From Porticoccus sp041592135 (GTDB taxonomy: Bacteria > Pseudomonadota > Gammaproteobacteria > Pseudomonadales > Porticoccaceae), in the NCBI GenBank assembly GCA_041592135.1, contig JBFHQR010000080.1: DNA of 10,471 nt, one strand, 5' to 3'. Every line of letters begins with the position of its first letter. Position 1 is the first letter of the stretch. Positions 6,051 through 10,471 of the stretch are shown here, piece after piece. A program made the position numbers and the translations under genes. The notes under the pieces are model-generated. The model was not told the origin of the DNA. It saw only the letters and a list, made by a program, of their open reading frames with translations, and ran no database searches.

Positions 6051-6731
6051 TTAACTGTTTCGCAGGCTACCGCCGGGGACAATGATGGGTTCCAGAATCA
6101 GTTCCACCCGGCGATTCTGTGCCCGCCCCGCCGGGGAACTGTTATCGCCTATCGGCTGGTTTGGGCCAAAGCCCCGGACGATCACCCGGTTGGCGGTGAT
6201 ATTGCCCCGGGTGAGGTACTGTCCCACAGCCATCGCCCGCTGCTCCGACAGCCGCTGGTTGTAGGCCAGCTCGCCCTGGGCGTCGCTGTGACCCGCCACG
6301 GTGATTTTGGTCTGATCATACTGGTTCAGAACATCGGCAATCAGTGTCAGTGCCGGTTCGATCACCGACTTGATCCGGGCGCTGTTGCTGTCGAACATCG
6401 ATTCGCCGGGGATGACAATGATGATCTTGTTGTCGCGGTGGCTGATGCTGAGGCTGTTGCCGTTGAGTTTCTGTTGCAGGTTGGCGAACTGGACGTCCAT
6501 GTAATAGCCAACCCGTTCGGGGGCGAGGGGGCTGCTTTGGCTCGGGGCGGCAGGAGCGCTCTGCGCTGGCTGGGCCGTGCGCACCGCCACTGCCCGGGTT
6601 TGTTGCCCGGATGGCTGTGCTGCGGTCTCTTGCTTCAACTTGAACACGGAACAGCCTGTCATGACCAGGGTGGCTGCCATTAGCCCGCAGGCGAGGTATC
6701 GGTGAAAGGACGGCAGCTGGTGGTTGTTCAA
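6051..6731 (-). CDS. OmpA-family peptidoglycan-binding lipoprotein
   Basis: A 226-residue lipoprotein. The N-terminus has a hydrophobic stretch ending in the lipobox VMTGC, so Cys27 should be lipidated; Ser28 at position +2 favours the outer membrane. Residues 35-72 form a low-complexity Ala/Gln/Pro/Ser linker. Residues about 100-215 are an OmpA C-terminal domain: FDSNSARI (113-120), VAGHSDAQGELAYNQRLSEQRA (145-166) and NRRVEL (206-211), including the Asp and Arg positions used to hold diaminopimelate in peptidoglycan. It probably anchors the outer membrane to the wall. The start is TTG at 6731, with AGGAG 10 bases upstream; the next in-frame ATG would leave only nine residues before the Cys. 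The gene lies 103 bases downstream of the phosphodiesterase on the same strand, so co-transcription is possible. It lacks Pal's compact form and is not named further. Confidence 0.88.
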   Translation of the reverse strand: MNNHQLPSFHRYLACGLMAATLVMTGCSVFKLKQETAAQPSGQQTRAVAVRTAQPAQSAPAAPSQSSPLAPERVGYYMDVQFANLQQKLNGNSLSISHRDNKIIIVIPGESMFDSNSARIKSVIEPALTLIADVLNQYDQTKITVAGHSDAQGELAYNQRLSEQRAMAVGQYLTRGNITANRVIVRGFGPNQPIGDNSSPAGRAQNRRVELILEPIIVPGGSLRNS

Positions 6732-6834
6732 GGTGTCGGTGCTCCTGTCATGATGGTTTTGCCCCCGTGCGGGAAGCGACGTATCTTACCCGAAACGGCG
6801 GGTTTCGCATGGGGTTTATCGGGGCATCCGACCC

Positions 6835-8394
6835 TCATCCCCCGTGCCGCTGATGAAAGGCGATGAACTGGCGGGCAGGCAGGGGCTTGCTGAAGAGATA
6901 GCCCTGCCCGAGCAGCACATTCTGCTTGAGCAGCCAGTCGACCTGGTGTGCTGACTCGACCCCCTCCGCGACGATATCCAGCTTGAGGGACTTGGCCATT
7001 TCAATCACGTGGCCGATGACGCTGCTGGTGACCGCGTGGGTTTCGATGGCATCCACAAAGGCCTTGTCGATTTTCAGGGTGTCCAGCTCGAAACTCTCCA
7101 GGTAGGAGAGGCTGGAGTAACCGGTACCAAAGTCGTCGATGGCAATGCTGTGACCGCGCCGGCGCAGGGTCTGGATGCGGCGGCGGGCAAGGTCGTTGTC
7201 AATCAGCGCGCGCTCGGTGATCTCCAGCTTGATGGCCGAGGCGGGCAGGTCCGCGGCCCGCAGTTCCGTTTCAAGGTAATCGAGCAGCCGGTCGGTTTCC
7301 AGGTCCTGGGCCGACAGGTTGAGATTGACACTGAGGTCCGGGAAGGCTTTCAGGTGGCTCCCCAGCTCGCGCAGTATGCCGCGCAGCATGGCCTTGGCCA
7401 GGTCGGTGGCAAGTCCCGCCTCTTCGGCGATGGGAATAAACACATCCGGGCCCACCATTTCGCCGTCTTCCCGGGTCCAGCGGGCGAGGGACTCGGCGCC
7501 GCTACAGCGGCCGCTGGACATGTCCACAATCGGCTGGTAGTGCACCTGGATCTGGTTGTTGACGATGGCGTCGCGCAGTTCGGCCGCCAGGCTCAGGTGT
7601 TGGCGCGAGTAGCGCAACACGATGTAGATCCACAGGGGAATCAACAGCAGCCCCAGCAGGCCCGCGCTCAACAGTGTCGGCAGGTAGCGCTGCCAGAACT
7701 GGCTCATCGGCTGCAGGGCGACGATGTCGATGGGGAAAATGGTACCCAGGGAAAAGCGCGAGATCAGCCGCTGGTTGGTTCGATCCACGGTCAGGCCGAG
7801 TTTGAGTGCGTTCAGGGGCGGCAGCTCGGCCCTGGCGGGGACGGTGACCATCGGTAATCCTTCCACCCACAGCCCGGCCATCTGCTGCTCCGGCAGGTCG
7901 GCATTCAACAGCAGTCGCGGGTCGATCACCAGATCGTGTTCGCCAAAGCGCATGAGAAAGAGCTGTACCCCGCCCACTTCCGTTTCTGCGCTGGGCCACC
8001 AGGCGATGACGCCGGATTCGTAGATGCGACTGGCACGGGGTGGGGTGAAAGAGATGCCCTGGATAAAGCCCGCACCGCACAGCCTGTCGGCGGCCCGCCA
8101 GTAGCCGATGGCACGGATGTAGGGGCGAGCCACCGCCAGTTCCTGCATCAGTTTCAGGTGCTCGTTGGCGCAGTGCTCGACAGTGCTGTTGTTGAGCTGG
8201 TCGAGTACATTGCGGGCATCAATGATGGCGTCTTCGGTTTGCTGGCCCAGCTGTTGAGACAGGGTCTCCAGGCGGCCTTCTTCCGCGACCACCGACTCCC
8301 GCCACAGGTACCAGCCGAGCAGGGCGCAGAGCACCAGAGATCCCAGCAGGGCCGTGGAGAGGATAGCCAGAAATATTTTGTCGCGACGCGCCAT
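6835..8394 (-). CDS. Membrane c-di-GMP phosphodiesterase, CSS-motif periplasmic domain plus EAL domain
   Basis: A 519-residue inner-membrane enzyme expected to cleave cyclic di-GMP to pGpG. TM1 is about residues 8-31 and TM2 about 237-260, enclosing a periplasmic domain of about 200 residues. Cys75 (HCANEHL) and Cys106 (RLCGAGF) fall where CSS-type phosphodiesterases such as E. coli PdeC carry a redox-active cysteine pair, although the literal C-S-S is C-A-N here. The cytoplasmic EAL domain (about 265-515) keeps the catalytic set: E301 (ESLAR variant of EALLR), N357, E391 in LEITE, D420-D421 in IDDFGTGYSS, K441, E477 in AEGVES, and QGYLFSKP (497-504). No GGDEF domain is present. The ATG at 8394 is chosen because TM1 follows directly. 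Its ribosome site is weak, but a longer frame reaching 8592 would add about 66 unlikely residues and cover the hemN control site. It is divergent from hemN. Confidence 0.9.
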   Translation of the reverse strand: MARRDKIFLAILSTALLGSLVLCALLGWYLWRESVVAEEGRLETLSQQLGQQTEDAIIDARNVLDQLNNSTVEHCANEHLKLMQELAVARPYIRAIGYWRAADRLCGAGFIQGISFTPPRASRIYESGVIAWWPSAETEVGGVQLFLMRFGEHDLVIDPRLLLNADLPEQQMAGLWVEGLPMVTVPARAELPPLNALKLGLTVDRTNQRLISRFSLGTIFPIDIVALQPMSQFWQRYLPTLLSAGLLGLLLIPLWIYIVLRYSRQHLSLAAELRDAIVNNQIQVHYQPIVDMSSGRCSGAESLARWTREDGEMVGPDVFIPIAEEAGLATDLAKAMLRGILRELGSHLKAFPDLSVNLNLSAQDLETDRLLDYLETELRAADLPASAIKLEITERALIDNDLARRRIQTLRRRGHSIAIDDFGTGYSSLSYLESFELDTLKIDKAFVDAIETHAVTSSVIGHVIEMAKSLKLDIVAEGVESAHQVDWLLKQNVLLGQGYLFSKPLPARQFIAFHQRHGG

Positions 8395-8565
8395 TATGAG
8401 TGATCGGAAATAACCATTGGGGCCGATCCATAGCGTGAAAAACAGGGCACAGCATAAACCATGTGGTACCGGGGAGAGAACTACCCTCCATCGTGTTAAT
8501 ACGCGCCGCGCCGCGCCGGGCGCGGCAAAACCACGGCTAATTTCGCCATACTTGCCGCCGTCTTT

Positions 8566-8606
8566 TTGACAGGCATCAAGCGGTGCAAACACAGAACAGC
8601 TAGAAT
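8566..8606 (+). promoter_or_regulatory. Candidate Anr/FNR-activated promoter of hemN
   Basis: TTGAC-AGGC-ATCAA at 8566-8579 matches 9 of 10 conserved bases of the FNR/Anr site TTGAT-N4-ATCAA. A -10-like TAGAAT (5/6 to TATAAT) lies at 8601-8606, giving a likely start at 8613-8614. The site is then centred near -41.5, the class II activator position known for FNR promoters. The leader to the ATG would be about 23 bases. hemN genes are commonly under FNR/Anr control in gammaproteobacteria, so sequence, spacing and context agree. Confidence 0.7.
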
Positions 8607-8636
8607 GGTGGGGTGTTTTGCCCTGTTCAGGAAAAT

Positions 8637-10034
8637 ATGCCAGTGACCTCCTCCAGTTCCATTGTCTGGGACCGCCAGTTGATCGACCGCTACGATCTGT
8701 CCGGCCCCCGTTATACCTCCTATCCCACTGCCCCGCAGTTTCATGAACAGTTTGGTGAAGCCGAATTGCGCCGGGCGATCGAGCGCAGCAATGTGGCCGC
8801 TCGCCCGCTGTCGCTGTATTTTCATATCCCCTTTTGCAGCACCGTCTGTTACTACTGCGCCTGCAACAAGATCATTACCGCCAACCGCAAGCGCGCCATG
8901 CCCTACCTGGAGCGGCTGATTGCCGAGGTGGCCCGCCAGGGGGCGCTGTTCGACCGCTCCCGCCCGGTGCACCAGTTGCACTGGGGCGGCGGTACCCCCA
9001 CCTACATCAGCGATGACGAAAAGCGCCTGCTGATGGCGGCTACCCGGGAGCATTTCACGCTCTTGGATGACGACAGCGGTGAGTACAGCATCGAGATTCA
9101 TCCGGGCGACATGGATGTCAGCACCATCAGTTGCCTGCGGCAGCTGGGATTCAACCGCCTCAGCATGGGCATCCAGGATTTCGACCCCACCGTGCAGCAG
9201 GCGGTCAACCGCTTCAATTCCGTCGAGGAAGTGCGGGCGCTGGTGCAGGCGGGGCGCGCCGAGGGGTTTCACTCCATCAGCATGGACCTGATCTACGGCC
9301 TGCCGCGGCAGAGCTGGGCCACCTTCGAGCGCACCCTGGACAGTATCATCGAGCTGGGGCCGGATCGCCTGTCGGTGTTCAACTACGCCCACCTGCCACA
9401 CCTGTTCAAGGTGCAGAAGCAGATCGACGAAACGGCGCTGCCCAGCGCCGCCGAAAAGCTGTTGATGATGGAGCGCATGACCGGGGTATTGCTGGATGCC
9501 GGTTATGTCTACATCGGCATGGACCACTTCGCCCGCCCCGACGACGAGCTGGCGGTGGCCCAGCGCAACGGCGTGTTGCAGCGCAACTTCCAGGGTTATT
9601 CCACCCACGGCGGCTGCGATCTGGTGGCCTTCGGGGTGTCCGCCATCAGCGCCATCGACAATGTGTTTGCCCAGAATCACAAACAGATCGAGGACTACCA
9701 GGCCGCCGTCGACGATGGCCACCTGCCGCTGGCGCGGGGCTTTGAACTGAGCGCCGACGATCTGTTGCGCCAGGAAGTGATCAAGCAGCTGATCTGCCAC
9801 TTCGAATTAAAGTTCGAGGCCATTGAGCGGCAGTTCGATATCGATTTTGCCGACTATTTCGCGGCGGAACTGGAACAACTGCAACCGATGGCCGAGGATG
9901 GCCTGCTGCAACTGGCAGCCGGTGCGATCCGGGTGACGCCGGCGGGAAGGTTGCTGATCCGCCGCATCTGTATGACCTTCGACGCCTATATCAACCAGTC
10001 GAAACCGGAAATCCGCTATTCCAGGATTATTTAA
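8637..10034 (+). CDS. hemN: Oxygen-independent coproporphyrinogen III dehydrogenase (radical SAM)
   Basis: A 465-residue cytoplasmic enzyme that converts coproporphyrinogen III to protoporphyrinogen IX without oxygen, by radical chemistry with a [4Fe-4S] cluster and two S-adenosylmethionine. The cluster motif is C67-STV-C71-YY-C74-A-C76, the exact HemN pattern; HemW-type relatives lack the last Cys. WGGGTPTY (116-123) is the SAM-binding glycine motif. N-terminal YDLSGPRYTSYPTAPQF (19-35) and MDHFARPDDELA (295-306) are HemN hallmarks, and the HemN C-terminal domain (about 370-465) is present. Length agrees with E. coli HemN (457). The ATG at 8637 has AGGA 4 bases upstream. An in-frame GTG at 8613 sits at the predicted transcription start and so cannot have a ribosome site. 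No clear terminator follows. Confidence 0.96.
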   Translation: MPVTSSSSIVWDRQLIDRYDLSGPRYTSYPTAPQFHEQFGEAELRRAIERSNVAARPLSLYFHIPFCSTVCYYCACNKIITANRKRAMPYLERLIAEVARQGALFDRSRPVHQLHWGGGTPTYISDDEKRLLMAATREHFTLLDDDSGEYSIEIHPGDMDVSTISCLRQLGFNRLSMGIQDFDPTVQQAVNRFNSVEEVRALVQAGRAEGFHSISMDLIYGLPRQSWATFERTLDSIIELGPDRLSVFNYAHLPHLFKVQKQIDETALPSAAEKLLMMERMTGVLLDAGYVYIGMDHFARPDDELAVAQRNGVLQRNFQGYSTHGGCDLVAFGVSAISAIDNVFAQNHKQIEDYQAAVDDGHLPLARGFELSADDLLRQEVIKQLICHFELKFEAIERQFDIDFADYFAAELEQLQPMAEDGLLQLAAGAIRVTPAGRLLIRRICMTFDAYINQSKPEIRYSRII

Positions 10035-10331
10035 TCCGGGCCGAATGGTACTTGCTTAAGAGTAAAATGTGCAGTTCTTCAATAAGTTAGCTGTCGATCA
10101 AACATTGGTGGATTTGTGCATCTTTCCTGCCCCTCGCTGCCAAACAGCTACTTTGCAGAGATATGGTAATAACCAGCTGGCAGGCGGATAGATCGTAACT
10201 CATTGATTACAATGACATACATCGCTAAGTTAAGTGCCATTCTAATCCAGGCCTATTTAATGCGAGCCATTGAGTTGGCAATTGATTGGCGTAGAATCCC
10301 AGCCTCACCGGCACCGCGCCGGCGAGCTTTC
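10035..10331. other. 297-base stretch between hemN and the right repeat, no gene recognised
   Basis: No convincing coding frame is present. An open frame from a TTG at 10203 runs through the repeat to 10412 with no ribosome site and no recognisable protein. A promoter-like pair, TTGAGT (10270-10275) and TAGAAT (10292-10297) with a 16-bp spacer, points toward the right repeat; this is weak. No tRNA cloverleaf or CCA-type acceptor end was recognised. The A+T content is higher than in hemN. Confidence 0.5.
10304..10326. other. Stem-loop just before the right repeat
   Basis: CTCACCGGC (10304-10312) pairs with GCCGGCGAG (10318-10326) apart from one A-C mismatch, around the loop ACCGC. Only CTTTCC follows on the plus strand, so it could be at best a weak terminator for a transcript from hemN or from the promoter-like pair upstream. 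Confidence 0.35.
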
Positions 10332-10471
10332 CTAGGGCCTGTTCACACTAATTTGCTTACCACTGCTGGAGGTCATTTTTGCTTCCAGCGAGGCGGAATG
10401 AGCGTGGTTTAGTTATTCTAAATGAGCGAATGACAACAACGCTGGGGGCAAAAATGGCCCCAGCCCTTCGG
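10332..10471 (+). repeat. Right copy of the long interspersed inverted repeat
   Basis: This is the reverse complement of 32-171, with 138 of 140 bases identical; differences are at 10356 and 10361. The copy runs off the window end, so its full length is unknown. It starts CTAGGGCCTGTTCACAC, the same inner edge as the left copy, and carries the same hairpins at 10365-10389, 10408-10422 and 10441-10464. Both copies point outward, with their unseen parts outside the window. Near identity suggests recent spread or gene conversion. No complete transposase can be seen here. Confidence 0.9.

Noticed and set aside
6791..6807. Stem CGAAAC/GTTTCG between the phosphodiesterase and lipoprotein genes as a terminator
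   Set aside because: The 6-bp stem is weak and no T-run follows in the minus direction, so read-through into the lipoprotein gene remains possible.
8510..8526. GC palindrome (GCCGCGCC around G8518) as a terminator
   Set aside because: No T-run follows on either strand, and it lies in a divergent promoter region where no transcript should end. It may be a chance feature of a GC-repeat stretch.
8613..8636. GTG at 8613 as the hemN start
   Set aside because: It lies at the predicted transcription start, has no ribosome site and adds eight residues not typical of HemN; the ATG at 8637 has AGGA before it.
8496..9800. Minus-strand open frame of 434 codons opposite hemN
   Set aside because: It is the antisense shadow of hemN, with an unusual composition, no recognised motif and no ribosome site; it also covers the hemN control region.
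172..10331. Composite transposon between the inverted repeats
   Set aside because: The cargo is chromosomal housekeeping (ppa, hemN, ogt, OmpA-like lipoprotein), no transposase is visible, and each copy abuts its own CTAG, so independent insertions are simpler.
10203..10412. Small 69-codon gene running into the right repeat
   Set aside because: It has a TTG start without a ribosome site, no recognisable motif, and half of the frame is repeat sequence.

Overview
The window looks like chromosomal DNA from a free-living, probably marine, gammaproteobacterium. The evidence is moderately high-GC coding sequence, a HemN-type coproporphyrinogen dehydrogenase with a candidate Anr/FNR site, an E. coli-type family I pyrophosphatase, a CSS-motif EAL phosphodiesterase and an outer-membrane OmpA-like lipoprotein. 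The lineage is inferred from gene types only. Seven protein genes are supported: five on the minus strand, two (ogt-like and hemN) on the plus strand.

Left part (168-4671): two minus-strand genes encode secreted proteins. The upstream one is a PhoX/DUF839-family protein (2880-4334). It ends in a strong intrinsic terminator, so the downstream 809-residue double-propeller phytase-like esterase (168-2597) probably has its own promoter. Both have upstream 7-bp direct repeats at 11-bp spacing resembling PhoB sites, which suggests a phosphate-starvation pair.

Centre (4672-6731): an O6-alkylguanine-DNA alkyltransferase gene converges on ppa across a perfectly symmetric bidirectional terminator. The 3' end of ppa carries four copies of a 24-bp tandem repeat. 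In another frame the repeat reads as an uninterrupted charged tail (APEAKDNK repeated), one base out of phase with the enzyme. Upstream of ppa lies a gene for an OmpA-domain lipoprotein.

Right part (6835-10034): a membrane c-di-GMP phosphodiesterase with a periplasmic CSS-type domain is divergent from hemN. The hemN promoter region holds a 9/10 match to the FNR/Anr consensus, centred about 41.5 bp before the likely transcription start. This fits anaerobic induction of oxygen-independent haem synthesis.

Both window ends carry the same repeat in opposite orientation (1-171 and 10332-10471; 138 of 140 aligned bases identical). The repeat contains nested hairpins and abuts CTAG on each side, and on the left that CTAG supplies the stop codon of the phytase-like gene. 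It is probably the end of an insertion sequence or of a structured interspersed repeat. The 10.16 kb between the copies holds housekeeping genes, so two independent insertions are likelier than a composite transposon. No RNA gene or CRISPR array was seen. No wholly new multi-gene system is evident; the least explained items are the flanking repeat and the ppa tail.
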